The notes: generated by a model from the sequence alone, not told the origin. Shown: positions 7,603 through 16,865, counted from the first letter of the stretch. The stretch is 64,000 nucleotides of DNA from an uncultured Paracoccaceae bacterium (GCA_947503935.1 CANNFR010000008.1:1-64000), one strand, 5' to 3'. Numbers and translations are program-made.

Positions 7603-9417
7603 ATGGCCCGCGCTCCGCTTTTGCAACTGACCGACATCGCGCTCACCTTCGGTGGCAATCCTGTCTTCGACGGGCTGTCTCTGGCTGTGCAGCCGGGCGA
7701 CCGGGTGGCGCTGGTGGGGCGCAACGGATCGGGGAAATCGACGCTTCTGAAGGTGATGGCCGGGCTGGTCGAGGCCGATCGCGGTGCGCGCGCCGTGCCG
7801 CCCGGCGTATCGGTGGGCTACATGGAACAGGACCCCGATCTGTCGGGCTTCGCGACCTTGGGCGACTACGCCGCCTCGGGGCTGGAGCCGGGCGAGGAAT
7901 ACCGGGTTGAGATGGCCGCCGAGGGCCTGGGCTTTCGCCCTGAGGCCGAGACTGCAACCGCCTCGGGCGGCGAGCGGCGCCGCGCCGCGCTGGCCCGCCT
8001 TCTGGCGCAGGACCCTGAGCTGATGCTGCTGGATGAGCCGACCAACCACCTCGACATCAACGCGGTCCGCTGGCTGGAGGCCCGGCTGGCCGAGACCCGC
8101 GCGGCCTATGTGCTGATCAGCCACGACCGCGCCTTTCTGCGCGCGCTGACCCGCGCCACGCTCTGGATCGACCGGGGCGAGGTGCGCCGCCTTGAACGGG
8201 GGTTCGAGGCCTTCGAGGATTGGCGCGAGACGATCTGGGCCGAAGAGGATGAGGCGCGCCACAAGCTGGACCGCAAGATCAAGGCCGAGGCCCGCTGGGC
8301 GGTGGAAGGCATCAGCGCGCGGCGCAAGCGCAACCAGGGCAGGGTGCGCGCGCTTCAGGGCCTGCGCGCCGAACGCGCCGCGATGATCCGACGTCAGGGC
8401 ACGGCCGCGATGGCGCTGGAGGCGGGCCAGAAATCGGGCCGCCGGGTGATTGAGGCCAAGGGCGTCTCAAAGGAGTTCGACGGCAAGCCCATCGTCAGGG
8501 AGTTCGATTTCCGCATCGTGCGCGGCGACCGGGTGGCCTTTGTGGGCCCGAACGGCGTGGGCAAGACCACAATGCTGAAGATGCTTTTGGGTCAGGAGCC
8601 GCCCGATACCGGTGAGGTGACGCTGGGCACCGGGCTGGACATCGCCGTCTTCGATCAGGCCCGCGCCCAGCTTGACCCCAAGGCGACCCTTTGGGATAGC
8701 CTGACCGGCGATCCCGGCATGGGCGTCTCAGGCCGCGCCGATCAGGTGATGGTGCGCGGCACGCCGCGCCATGTGGTGGGCTACCTCAAGGATTTCCTCT
8801 TTGATGAGGCGCAGGCCCGCGCCCCCGTCTCGGCGCTGTCGGGCGGCGAAAAGGCCCGGCTTCTTCTGGCCCGGATCATGGCGCGGGAATCGAACCTTCT
8901 GGTGCTGGACGAGCCCACCAATGACCTCGATGTCGAGACGCTGGATCTGTTGCAGGAGCTTTTGGGCGAATATCCCGGCACGGTCCTTCTGGTCAGCCAC
9001 GACCGCGATTTCCTCGACCGGGTGGCCACCGTGACCGTGGCGATGGAGGGCGATGGCAAGGCCACGGTTTATGCCGGCGGGTGGAGCGATTATCAGGCCC
9101 AGCGGGGGGCCAGGACGCCTGCCGATGCGCCTGCCAAAGAAGCCCAAAGGCCCAAATCCGCGCAGGCCGTCAAGACTGCCGGCGCCGGGCTGACCTTCAC
9201 CGAGAAACACCGGCTGGACGCGCTGCCCGGCCTGATCGACAAACTGACCGATGAGATCGCGAAGCTCGAAAGCGTTCTGGCCACGCCCGATCTTTACACC
9301 GCCGAGCCTGCCAAGTTCGCGAAAGCCACCGAGGCGCTGGTGCAGCGTCAGGCCGCTTTGACCGAGGCCGAGGAGGAATGGCTGATGCTGGCCGAGAAGG
9401 CCGACGCGGCGCCGTGA
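7603..9417 (+). CDS. uup: ABC-F family ATPase, Uup type
   Basis: A 604-residue protein with two ABC ATPase domains and no membrane segments. Domain 1 has Walker A GRNGSGKST and signature SGGERRRAALARLL with LDEPTNHLD; domain 2 has GPNGVGKTT, SGGEKARLLLARI and LDEPTNDLD. The linker between them is long and basic. A C-terminal helical extension (about 70 residues, EKHRLDALPGLIDKLTDEIAKLESVL...) is the Uup-type coiled coil that binds DNA or ribosomes. ABC-F proteins act on the ribosome; Uup affects translation and transposon excision. An in-frame ATG at 7567 would add 12 proline-rich residues and is an alternative start. Confidence 0.9.
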   Translation: MARAPLLQLTDIALTFGGNPVFDGLSLAVQPGDRVALVGRNGSGKSTLLKVMAGLVEADRGARAVPPGVSVGYMEQDPDLSGFATLGDYAASGLEPGEEYRVEMAAEGLGFRPEAETATASGGERRRAALARLLAQDPELMLLDEPTNHLDINAVRWLEARLAETRAAYVLISHDRAFLRALTRATLWIDRGEVRRLERGFEAFEDWRETIWAEEDEARHKLDRKIKAEARWAVEGISARRKRNQGRVRALQGLRAERAAMIRRQGTAAMALEAGQKSGRRVIEAKGVSKEFDGKPIVREFDFRIVRGDRVAFVGPNGVGKTTMLKMLLGQEPPDTGEVTLGTGLDIAVFDQARAQLDPKATLWDSLTGDPGMGVSGRADQVMVRGTPRHVVGYLKDFLFDEAQARAPVSALSGGEKARLLLARIMARESNLLVLDEPTNDLDVETLDLLQELLGEYPGTVLLVSHDRDFLDRVATVTVAMEGDGKATVYAGGWSDYQAQRGARTPADAPAKEAQRPKSAQAVKTAGAGLTFTEKHRLDALPGLIDKLTDEIAKLESVLATPDLYTAEPAKFAKATEALVQRQAALTEAEEEWLMLAEKADAAP

Positions 9418-9456
9418 GCTCCGCGAAATAAATCTGACAATTCTACTTGGTCTTTC

Positions 9457-9511
9457 TTGACGCTCCCGCGCGCCCGCGCTATCGAAGCGATGTTCTGACA
9501 AAAATAGTCAG
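9457..9511 (+). promoter_or_regulatory. Promoter and iron-type operator of the iron-binding protein gene
   Basis: TTGACG (9457-9462), 17-base spacer and TATCGA (9480-9485) form a promoter whose start would be near 9492. Directly there lies the inverted repeat CTGAC-AAAAATA-GTCAG (9495-9511), 5-bp arms with a 7-base AT spacer. The position over the start site suits repression. The motif resembles the iron-responsive 'Iron-Rhodo-box' class of Rhodobacterales; that assignment is from memory. A half site CTGACAATTCTA occurs at 9434. Confidence 0.55.
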
Positions 9512-9537
9512 ATATTGGAATCGAACCGGAGCATCTC

Positions 9538-10548
9538 ATGACCCGCCTTCCCACATTGATCGCCGCCCTTCTTGTGACCGCCACCGCCGTGCAGGCCGAG
9601 GGTGAGCTGAACCTCTATTCCTCGCGTCACTACGACACTGATGAGCGGCTCTATTCCGACTTCACCGAAGCCACCGGGATTGAGATCAACCGCATCGAAG
9701 GCAATGCCGACGAGCTGATCGCCCGGATGGAGGCCGAGGGCGCCAACAGCCCCGCCGACGTGCTGCTGACGGTCGATGCGGGCCGGATGTGGCGTGCCGA
9801 TCAGAAGGGCCTGTTGCAGCCGGTCGCGTCCGACCTTCTCGACCAGCGCATCCCCGAGGCGCTGCAGCATCCCGACAACCACTGGTTCGGCTTTTCGCAG
9901 CGGGCCCGGGTGATCTTTTATGCCGAGGACCGTGTGGAAAACCCGCCGCAGACCTATGCCGATCTGGCTGATCCGGCCTATGAGGGGCAGATCTGCGTGC
10001 GCTCGGCCACCAATATCTATTCGCTGTCGCTTCTGGCCGCGATCATCGAGCATGAGGGCGAGGAGGTCGCCCGCGCCTGGGCCGAGGGCGTCAAGAACAA
10101 CCTCGCCCGTGACCCGCAGGGCGGCGATACGGACCAGCTGCGCGGCATCGTCTCGGGCGAATGCGATATCGCGGTGGGCAACACCTATTACTTCGCCCGC
10201 GCCATCCGGACCTCCGTCGACGGGCTCAGCGAAGCGACCGATCAGATCGGCGTCGTCTTCCCCGATCAGGGCGGCAACGGCACCCATGTGAACATCTCGG
10301 TCGCGGGCGTGGCCGCCAATGCGCCCAACCGTGACAACGCGGTGGCGTTCCTGGAATACCTCGCCTCGGATCAGGCGCAGGAATACTTCTCGGCCGGCAA
10401 TGACGAATATCCCGTCGTCGAAGGCGCCACCCTTGCGTCCAGCGTTGCAGGACTTGGCGAATTCGAGGCCGACGATCTGAACCTCTCCGTTTTGGGCGAA
10501 AATCAGGCCGCGGCCGAACGTCTCTATAACGAAACGGGTTGGGAGTAA
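9538..10548 (+). CDS. Ferric iron ABC transporter periplasmic binding protein
   Basis: A 336-residue FbpA/AfuA/FutA-type protein. Residues 1-20 are a signal peptide ending at VQA. The mature protein starts EGELNLYSSRHYDTDERLY, typical of ferric-binding proteins, and carries the adjacent tyrosines Y217-Y218 in GNTYYFARAI that coordinate Fe(III). It delivers iron from the periplasm to an inner-membrane permease. No permease or ATPase gene follows: a terminator lies at 10562, so this is an orphan binding protein that must use a transporter encoded elsewhere. Iron control is suggested by the operator-like palindrome at 9495-9511. Confidence 0.92.
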   Translation: MTRLPTLIAALLVTATAVQAEGELNLYSSRHYDTDERLYSDFTEATGIEINRIEGNADELIARMEAEGANSPADVLLTVDAGRMWRADQKGLLQPVASDLLDQRIPEALQHPDNHWFGFSQRARVIFYAEDRVENPPQTYADLADPAYEGQICVRSATNIYSLSLLAAIIEHEGEEVARAWAEGVKNNLARDPQGGDTDQLRGIVSGECDIAVGNTYYFARAIRTSVDGLSEATDQIGVVFPDQGGNGTHVNISVAGVAANAPNRDNAVAFLEYLASDQAQEYFSAGNDEYPVVEGATLASSVAGLGEFEADDLNLSVLGENQAAAERLYNETGWE

Positions 10549-10561
10549 CCCCACACTCCCC

Positions 10562-10600
10562 GCGCCATCGGCCACTTCCCGGGCTGGTGGCGCATTTTTG
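10562..10600 (+). terminator. Intrinsic terminator
   Basis: GCGCCATCGGCC (10562-10573), loop ACTTCCCG and GGCTGGTGGCGC (10582-10593) form a 12-bp stem with two G-U pairs, followed by ATTTTTG. It ends the iron-binding protein transcript. Confidence 0.8.
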
Positions 10601-10669
10601 ATTGACCGGCTCAGTGCCAAAGATGTCAGGACTGGATCCTCCACCCCGATATAAGGCCCGGGCGGGCGA

Positions 10670-10692
10670 GGTCCCGGGTCAAGCCCGGGACC
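10670..10692. repeat. REP-like palindrome
   Basis: GGTCCCGGG-TCAAG-CCCGGGACC is a perfect 9-bp inverted repeat with a 5-base loop between two convergent genes. The GTCCCGGGTCAAGCCCGGGAC unit is, to my knowledge, a common dispersed palindrome in alphaproteobacterial intergenic regions. Only one copy is seen in this window. Confidence 0.55.
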
Positions 10693-10720
10693 GCGTGGTT
10701 TTGACCGCAATCAACCCGCT

Positions 10721-11002
10721 TCAATCCCCCACACGCGCCCGACGGCCGCCCTTGCGGCCCGGGGTCGGGGCGGTGGCCAGGCCTTGTTCCAGCACGTCAT
10801 TCATCGGATGGCCCGCACGGCCGCCATATTCCGCGATCAGCCTGCGGATGGCCAGCTTGGTGCTGGCGCCCTCTGGCAGGGACAAGGCCCAGTCGAGAAA
10901 GATCGACCGGCATTCCTCGGCGCTGATCCCGTCGATCCGGTAACTCTCGCGGATCAGCCCCTTGGGGTCCGCCATTTCCAGCCGCATCTCTCGCATCCCC
11001 AT
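10721..11002 (-). CDS. Conserved small protein downstream of glnE, unknown function
   Basis: A 93-residue protein with MADPKGLIRESYRIDGISAEECRSIFLDWALSLPEGASTKLAIRRLIAEYG followed by a basic tail (PGRKGGRRARVGD). The compact helical look and the tight two-base spacing to glnE suggest a real gene, translated after glnE in the same operon. I do not recognise a family or function. Start candidates are ATG 11002, 10996 and 10987. Confidence 0.65.
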   Translation of the reverse strand: MGMREMRLEMADPKGLIRESYRIDGISAEECRSIFLDWALSLPEGASTKLAIRRLIAEYGGRAGHPMNDVLEQGLATAPTPGRKGGRRARVGD

Positions 11003-11004
11003 TG

Positions 11005-13794
11005 TTATCGCCCCGACACTATGGCGCCGATCAGGGTCGCCGTTTCGTGACGTGCCTCGGCCAGCCGGGCTTGTAGCTCGTCCATGCCCGCAACGCCCGT
11101 TTCACGCAAGAGGATCGCCGATCCGCCTTCGCCGATCTCAGCGGGGTCGAGTGCGCGATCGGTCAGCAATTTCGTGACCGCCTGCACCGCCCAGAGCAGG
11201 CGGTAGGTGGCCGCCAGCGCCTCGGCCGCATCGGTCTGCAAAAGCCCCGCCTTGCGGCCCGCGCGCAGCTGCGCCGCGACCCCGCGCTGCGGCGCGCCCG
11301 CGATCAGGGCGCAGGCCTCGGCCAGCAATTCGATATCGGTCAGCCCGCCGGGTCCGCGCTTGACGTCCCACGGGCCCTCGACAGGTTTGGCCCCAAGCAG
11401 ACGGGCGCGCATCTCGGCCACGTCGGGCAGGGTGCGGGTGCGCTGGCCGACCTCGGGCAGCAAGGCGCGGCGAAAGCCTTCGATCTCGGCGGCCAGATCG
11501 GCGGCGCCGGGGCCGATCTGGCCCACGGGCCGCGCGCGGGTCAGCGCCAGATGCTCCCAAGTCCAGGCCTCGTCGCGCTGATAGCTCTGGAACGCCTGAA
11601 ACGAGGTCGCGACCGGCCCCTGCCGCCCCGACGGACGCAGCCGCATGTCGACCTCATAGAGCCGCCCTTCGGCCATCGGGGCGGAAATCGCGGTGACCAG
11701 GGCCTGGGTCAGGCGTGCGTAATAGGCGCGCGCGGCCAGCGGCCGGCGCCCGTCCGAGGCCTCGACCCCGTCGGCATCGTAGATCACGATCAGGTCGATA
11801 TCAGACGCCGCGTTCAGCATCTGGGCACCCAGCGAACCCATGCCAAGCGCCACCGCCCCGCGCCCGGGTGGGGGCCCGTGCCGGGTGGTGAATTCGGTAC
11901 TCACGACGGGGAAGAGGGCGGCCACCACGGCACCGGCCAGATCGGCGTATTCGCGCCCGGCCTCTTCGGCACCGATGAGACCCCGCAGGTGGTGAACGCC
12001 GACGCGGAAATGCCATTCCTTGGCCCAGAGCCGGGCGGCATCGAGCTGTTTTTCGTAATCGGCCGCGCGCGCCATCTGGGCGGTCAGATCGGCCGCTAGC
12101 GCCGCTTCGCCGGGCCAGGCGCTAAAGAAATCGCCGCCGATCACCGCGTCGAAAACACCGGCATTGCGCGACAGATGCCTGGCCAGCCTTGGCGCGGTCG
12201 CAGCGATATCGATGATCAGGTCCACAAGCTGCGGGTTCGCCTCAAACAGCGCGAAAAGCTGCACGCCCGCAGGCAGCCCGGCAAGAAATCCGTCGAGTCG
12301 GCTTAGCGCTTCGTCGGGCTTGGCCGCGCGGGCCAGACGGGCCAGGAATTGCGGGCGCAGACGGCGAAACATCTCCTGCGCGCGGTCTGACCGCAGGGCG
12401 GGATAGCTGCCCCACCGCTCAACGATCTCCTGCGCGTCGGGGCCGAGATCGGGCGCCTCCTCGGTGCCCTCGTCGGGGGCGAAGAAGCCTTCGGTGAGCT
12501 CGGAGACAGACGTCAGCCGCGCCTCGATCTCGCGGCGAAACGCGTCGGTATCTCCGATGCCCGCCAACCGCGCTAGACGGTCCCAGGCCTCGGGCGTGGT
12601 GGGCAGATCATGGGTCTGCTGGTCGGCCACCATCTGGATGCGATGCTCGACCTCGCGGTGGGCGCGGTAATGGTCGGTCAGCGTGTCGCGCACGTCGCCC
12701 GGTACCCAGCCGGCCTCGGCCAGCCGCGCCAGGCCGTCGACCGTGCCGCGCACCCTGAGCGCGGGGTCGCGCCCGCCGGCGATCAACTGGCGGGTCTGGG
12801 TGAAGAATTCGATCTCGCGAATGCCACCTTGACCCAGTTTCATGTTGTGCCCGTCCAGCGTGATCCCGTGCAGGCCCTTGTGGTCGCGGATGCGCAGCCG
12901 CATGTCGTGGGCGTCCTGGATCGCCACGAAATCCAGATGCCGGCGCCAGACGAAGGGCCTGAGCGCCTCGACAAAGCGCGCGCCGCCCGCCAGATCGCCG
13001 GCAGAGGGCCGGGCCTTGATCCAGGCCGCGCGCTCCCAAGTGCGGCCGACGCTTTCGTAATAGCGCTCGGCCGCCTCCATCCCCAGGCAGACGGGCGTGA
13101 CCGACGGATCGGGGCGCAGCCGCAAATCGGTGCGGAAGACATAGCCTTCGGCCGTGTTGTCGGACAAAAGAGCCGTCAGCTTGCGGGTCGCGCGGATGAA
13201 GGCGGCGCGGGCCTCATAGGCGTCCGAGGGGTCAAATCGGGTCTCGTCGAAAAGGCAGATCAGGTCGATATCCGAGGAATAATTCAGCTCAAACGCGCCC
13301 ATCTTGCCCATCGCGAAAACGACCATGCCAGCCATGTCATGCAAGGCGTCCTCGCCGAGGCCGGGGATCTTGCCGCGCCTGAGTTCGGCGCCTACGAAGG
13401 CGGTCAGACCCGCCTGGATGCTGGTATCGGCCAGCCGGGTCAGCGCCTCGGTCACCGTTTCCAGAGGCCAGACGCCGCCCAGATCCGCCAGCGCCGCCAG
13501 CAGCGCCACGCGCCGCTTGGCCTGCCGCAGACCGGCCGGTAGTGCGTCGCCGGTCAAACCGGCGATCGCCTCCAGCGTCTCTGCCAAGGCATCCTCTGGC
13601 GCGCCGGACAGCGCCGCCTCGGCCCAGTCCCGTTCCCGCGCGAGGAGGCCGGCCAGATAGGGGCTGGATCCCGCGGCCCCGGCCACCAACGCGCGCAGTT
13701 CGGGCGGTAACGCGGCAAAGGCCTCGGCCGCCTCCGCGCCGCGCTCGGGCTCGTAGGGAATGGGGGCTCGGGTCAGGCGGGCGGCGAATGTCAT
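11005..13794 (-). CDS. glnE: Bifunctional glutamine synthetase adenylyltransferase/adenylyl-removing enzyme
   Basis: A 929-residue GlnE with the expected two nucleotidyltransferase halves. The first catalytic motif, GKMGAFELNYSSDIDL, is at about residues 163-178 (adenylyl-removing half); the second, GMGSLGAQMLNAASDIDLIVIYD, is at about 651-673 (adenylyl-transferring half). Both keep the G-S/Y-S-x-D-x-D core. GlnE switches glutamine synthetase off and on under control of PII, so it links nitrogen status to ammonium assimilation. Start ATG 13794 was preferred to an in-frame GTG/ATG upstream at 13830 because the protein then begins MTFAARLTRAPIPYE, as in relatives. The next gene downstream begins two bases on. 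Confidence 0.95.
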   Translation of the reverse strand: MTFAARLTRAPIPYEPERGAEAAEAFAALPPELRALVAGAAGSSPYLAGLLARERDWAEAALSGAPEDALAETLEAIAGLTGDALPAGLRQAKRRVALLAALADLGGVWPLETVTEALTRLADTSIQAGLTAFVGAELRRGKIPGLGEDALHDMAGMVVFAMGKMGAFELNYSSDIDLICLFDETRFDPSDAYEARAAFIRATRKLTALLSDNTAEGYVFRTDLRLRPDPSVTPVCLGMEAAERYYESVGRTWERAAWIKARPSAGDLAGGARFVEALRPFVWRRHLDFVAIQDAHDMRLRIRDHKGLHGITLDGHNMKLGQGGIREIEFFTQTRQLIAGGRDPALRVRGTVDGLARLAEAGWVPGDVRDTLTDHYRAHREVEHRIQMVADQQTHDLPTTPEAWDRLARLAGIGDTDAFRREIEARLTSVSELTEGFFAPDEGTEEAPDLGPDAQEIVERWGSYPALRSDRAQEMFRRLRPQFLARLARAAKPDEALSRLDGFLAGLPAGVQLFALFEANPQLVDLIIDIAATAPRLARHLSRNAGVFDAVIGGDFFSAWPGEAALAADLTAQMARAADYEKQLDAARLWAKEWHFRVGVHHLRGLIGAEEAGREYADLAGAVVAALFPVVSTEFTTRHGPPPGRGAVALGMGSLGAQMLNAASDIDLIVIYDADGVEASDGRRPLAARAYYARLTQALVTAISAPMAEGRLYEVDMRLRPSGRQGPVATSFQAFQSYQRDEAWTWEHLALTRARPVGQIGPGAADLAAEIEGFRRALLPEVGQRTRTLPDVAEMRARLLGAKPVEGPWDVKRGPGGLTDIELLAEACALIAGAPQRGVAAQLRAGRKAGLLQTDAAEALAATYRLLWAVQAVTKLLTDRALDPAEIGEGGSAILLRETGVAGMDELQARLAEARHETATLIGAIVSGR

Positions 13795-14095
13795 GGGCGA
13801 GACCCTGCCTTTGCCGGGGCGGGGCGTCAATTGGGGGTGTGGTCAGACGGACGAGATAAAAGGGCGCTCACCTCGTTCGAAGCTCATGAGCTCTTCCGGC
13901 AGCTTGCGGGCCATGAGCTGGGCAGCGCCTGTCCGTGGGATGGCGCTGCAACACTTGTGCGGGGCGCTTATCCTAGCCAAGTTCATCACCGCTCTGATCT
14001 GAGCACTCACGCCTCCAAAGCGCCAGCCCGCCGGGACGGGCAGGCGCTGCCCGGCGCCTTCGGCTTGAGTCGGGGCAAAGCCAACGGATATGTCT
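13795..14095. other. Intergenic region with GC-rich hairpins
   Basis: About 300 bases between glnE and the polyamine transporter ATPase. Near 14020-14070 there is a large imperfect hairpin (on the minus strand AGCGCC-TGCCCG ... CGGGC-TGGCGCT, then TTTGG) that may end the transporter transcript. An open frame on the minus strand at 13843-14103 has no ribosome binding site or family resemblance and is not called. Nothing else is seen. Confidence 0.5.
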
Positions 14096-15184
14096 TCAGC
14101 CAAACAGCACCAGAGCGCCCGGGTCCCAGGCCACGCGGGTCGCCTCGCCCTGGGCCAGAACCTTGCGGCCGAAGACGTTGCGCATCGAGATCGTCAGCGG
14201 CTGTTCGACCCCCTCAAGGCGCACGGCATAATAGGTCATGTCGCCGTAATAGGTGACCTCGTCGATCACGCCGTCGGCCACGCGGCCCTTGGGCGCCTCG
14301 CCATCGAACAAAATGGTCAGCGTCTCGGGCCTAAAGCCCACGCTGGCCTGACCGGTCGCCGCGCCGCCCGGCGCCTGCTCGGCGGCGATCTGCACCGCGC
14401 CGAGGCCCGCCACCTCCAGCGCGACCGCGTCGCCCTGAACCCCGGTCACCCGCGCGGGCAAAAAATTCATGACCCCGATAAAATCTGCCACCTGACGGCT
14501 TTGCGGCCGGCGGTAGAGCTGTTGCGGGGTGGCCAGTTGCGCGATCCGGCCCTCGAACATCACGGCGATCCGGTCGGACATGATCAGCGCCTCTTCCTGA
14601 TCGTGGGTGACCAGAATGAAGGTGATACCGACATGGCGCTGCAGCCGCCTGAGCTCGGACTGCATCTGATCGCGGAGCTTCTTGTCGAGCGCCGACAAGG
14701 GCTCATCCAGCAGCAGCACCTTGGGTTTCAGGATCAGCGCACGCGCCAGGGCCACGCGCTGCCGCTGACCACCCGAGAGCGCATGGGCCGCGCGGCCGCC
14801 ATAGCCGTCAAGGCCGACCATATCCAGCGCATCCTCGATCAGCGCCTGCTTGGCGGGCGCGTTCAGATCGCTCCGCCGCCTGAGCCCGAAGCCCACATTC
14901 TGAGCCACACTCAGATGCGGAAAAATCGCGTAGGATTGAAACACCATGTTGGTCGGCCGCTTGTTGGCCGGCACCCCCTCCATCAGCTTGCCGCCGATAT
15001 GCACCGTGCCGCTTGAGACATCCTCAAACCCCGCGATGGTGCGCAAAAGCGTGGTCTTGCCGCAGCCCGAGGGGCCCAGAAGCGAAAAGAACTCGCCCTC
15101 GCCGATATCGGCTTCGATATCGCGCAGCGCGTGATAGTCGCCGTAATACTTGTTGACGCCGCGAAGCTCGATAATCGGTTTCAC
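14096..15184 (-). CDS. potA: Polyamine-type ABC transporter ATP-binding protein
   Basis: A 362-residue ATPase: Walker A GPSGCGKTT at about 37-45, signature LSGGQRQRVALARAL, Walker B VLLLDEPLSALD, and a C-terminal TOBE domain (GFRPETLTI...) of the PotA/MalK type. It powers uptake with the two permeases encoded just upstream, overlapping by four bases (ATGA at 15181-15184). Sequence and operon composition fit the spermidine/putrescine (PotABC/PotFGHI) group; the actual substrate could also be another opine- or amino-acid-like compound. No binding protein is adjacent; a PotD/PotF-type one is at the far end of the window (63222-64000), on the same strand but 46 kb away. Confidence 0.88.
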   Translation of the reverse strand: MKPIIELRGVNKYYGDYHALRDIEADIGEGEFFSLLGPSGCGKTTLLRTIAGFEDVSSGTVHIGGKLMEGVPANKRPTNMVFQSYAIFPHLSVAQNVGFGLRRRSDLNAPAKQALIEDALDMVGLDGYGGRAAHALSGGQRQRVALARALILKPKVLLLDEPLSALDKKLRDQMQSELRRLQRHVGITFILVTHDQEEALIMSDRIAVMFEGRIAQLATPQQLYRRPQSRQVADFIGVMNFLPARVTGVQGDAVALEVAGLGAVQIAAEQAPGGAATGQASVGFRPETLTILFDGEAPKGRVADGVIDEVTYYGDMTYYAVRLEGVEQPLTISMRNVFGRKVLAQGEATRVAWDPGALVLFG

Positions 15185-15981
15185 AAAAACCCTCCGGTAT
15201 CTTTGCCGCCGGTCTTTCTGACGCCGAGGCGGCGGTAGTATTCGGCGATGATCAACAGCACGATCGACAGCGCCACCAGGATGGTCCCCAGCGCCATGAT
15301 CGAGGGGATTTTGGTTGGGAAGCGCAGCTGCGACCAGATATAGACCGGCAGCGTGGGTTCGGTGCCCGTCAGGAAGAAGGCGATGATGAACTCATCCAGC
15401 GAAATGGTGAACGAGATCAGCAGGGACGAGATGATGCCCGGCATAATCAGCGGCAGCGTGATCAGGCGGAAGGTCGACCATCTGGTCTCGCCCAGATCGT
15501 AGGCGGCCTCCTCAAGTGATCCATCCAGCGACAGGAAGGCCGAATTCAGGATGGCGATGCTGAACGGCGTGCAGATCAGCACATGGCCCAGGATCACCGT
15601 CCACATGCCCAAGTTGATCCCGACGCCCAACAGAACCACCAGAAGCGACACCGCCACGATGATCTCGGGCAGAACCAGGGGCAGCATGATCAGCCCCATG
15701 ATCGGCCCCTTGCCGGGAAAGGTGAACCGGGTCGCGGCCCGGGCCGCGAAAATGCCCAGGCACGTCGCCAGAACGGCCGAGCTGACGGCAATGATCAAGC
15801 TGTTGCGCAATGCCTGATGCATCGCGGGCGCGGCCCAAAGCTCGGCAAACCATTCGGTCGTGAAGCCCGAAAGCGGGAAGGCGATGATGGTCGAGGCGTT
15901 GAACGCAAAAAGCGGCAGAAGGATGATCGGCGCATAGAGGAAGATCAGGTAGAAGATGGTGTAGACGCGCAGGCCCCTCAT
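15181..15981 (-). CDS. potC: Polyamine-type ABC transporter permease (PotC/PotI-like)
   Basis: A 266-residue inner-membrane permease with six predicted spans. It begins RVYTIFYLIFLYAPIILLPLFAFNAS and carries the binding-protein-dependent permease motif EEAAYDLGETRWSTFRLITLPLIMPGIISS (the EAA loop, which docks to the ATPase). The start overlaps the preceding permease by four bases and the stop overlaps the ATPase start, so the three are one operon. The PotC position is inferred from being the shorter, second permease. Confidence 0.88.
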   Translation of the reverse strand: MRGLRVYTIFYLIFLYAPIILLPLFAFNASTIIAFPLSGFTTEWFAELWAAPAMHQALRNSLIIAVSSAVLATCLGIFAARAATRFTFPGKGPIMGLIMLPLVLPEIIVAVSLLVVLLGVGINLGMWTVILGHVLICTPFSIAILNSAFLSLDGSLEEAAYDLGETRWSTFRLITLPLIMPGIISSLLISFTISLDEFIIAFFLTGTEPTLPVYIWSQLRFPTKIPSIMALGTILVALSIVLLIIAEYYRRLGVRKTGGKDTGGFL

Positions 15982-16865
15982 TGCTTGACCCTCAGGAAGC
16001 GGCGGTTGAGGAAGACGAAGATCAGGCTGACGGCGGTGACGATCAGCATCGCCGACACGGCCAGAGCCGAGCCCAGCGGGTAATTGTCGAGCCTGAGATA
16101 TTGCAGCTGGATCGCATTGGCGATCATCCGGCCCTCGGGCCCGCCGACCAGTTGCGGGGTCACATAATCGCCGATGGTCGGGATGAAGACGATCAGCACG
16201 GCGGCCACGACACCGGGCATGGCCAGTGGCAGGGTGACGCGCCAGAAGGTCATGAAGGTGGATTCGCCCAAATCCCGCGACGCCTCCAAGAGCGACCGGT
16301 CGATCTTTTCCAGCGCCACGAAGATTGGCAGGATCGCGAACGGCGCATAGGCGTGGGCCAGGGTGATGACCACGGCGTTCACGTTGTAGAGAATGAAGGT
16401 CAGCGGCTCATCAATGATCCCGAGGCCCATCAGCGAGGAGTTGACGACCCCGTTGAAGCCCAGGATCACTTTCCACAGGAACACGCGGATCAGATACGAG
16501 GTCCAGAACGGGATGGTGATCAGGAAAAGCCAGAGCGATTTCCGCCCGGGCCGCACGTAGAACGAGACGTAATAGGCCACCGGAAAGGCCAGGAGGACGG
16601 TGGCCAAAGTGACCAATCCCGCCACCATGAGCGAGCGCAGCATCACCTGCCGGTAGAGCGGATCGCCCCAGGCTTCGGCGTAATTTTCCAGTGTGGGCGT
16701 CCAGATGATCTCAAGATAACCATCGGTCAGGAAGGAATAAGCGACGATGGCGGCCAGCGGCACGGCCAGCATGATCAGCGCATAAAGGGCTGTCGGGCTG
16801 ATCAGTTTCAGGCCTGTGGCCGCCTCCGACCGGCTGAACCGGCCCCATCGCGTGCGGGCATCCAT
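15978..16865 (-). CDS. potB: Polyamine-type ABC transporter permease (PotB/PotH-like)
   Basis: A 295-residue permease, first gene of the operon. After a short cytoplasmic N-terminus (MDARTRWGRFSRSEAATGLKL) come six spans, and the EAA loop LLEASRDLGESTFMTFWRVTLPLAMPGVVAA is at about residues 190-220. ATG 16865 was selected over an upstream in-frame start at 16907 because the extension lacks a ribosome binding site and family similarity. Partners are the second permease and ATPase directly downstream. Confidence 0.88.
   Translation of the reverse strand: MDARTRWGRFSRSEAATGLKLISPTALYALIMLAVPLAAIVAYSFLTDGYLEIIWTPTLENYAEAWGDPLYRQVMLRSLMVAGLVTLATVLLAFPVAYYVSFYVRPGRKSLWLFLITIPFWTSYLIRVFLWKVILGFNGVVNSSLMGLGIIDEPLTFILYNVNAVVITLAHAYAPFAILPIFVALEKIDRSLLEASRDLGESTFMTFWRVTLPLAMPGVVAAVLIVFIPTIGDYVTPQLVGGPEGRMIANAIQLQYLRLDNYPLGSALAVSAMLIVTAVSLIFVFLNRRFLRVKQ

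Noticed and set aside
13843-14103. 86-codon minus-strand frame between glnE and the polyamine ATPase gene
   Set aside because: It overlaps the end of the ATPase gene, lacks a ribosome binding site and spans a GC-rich hairpin; treated as intergenic.
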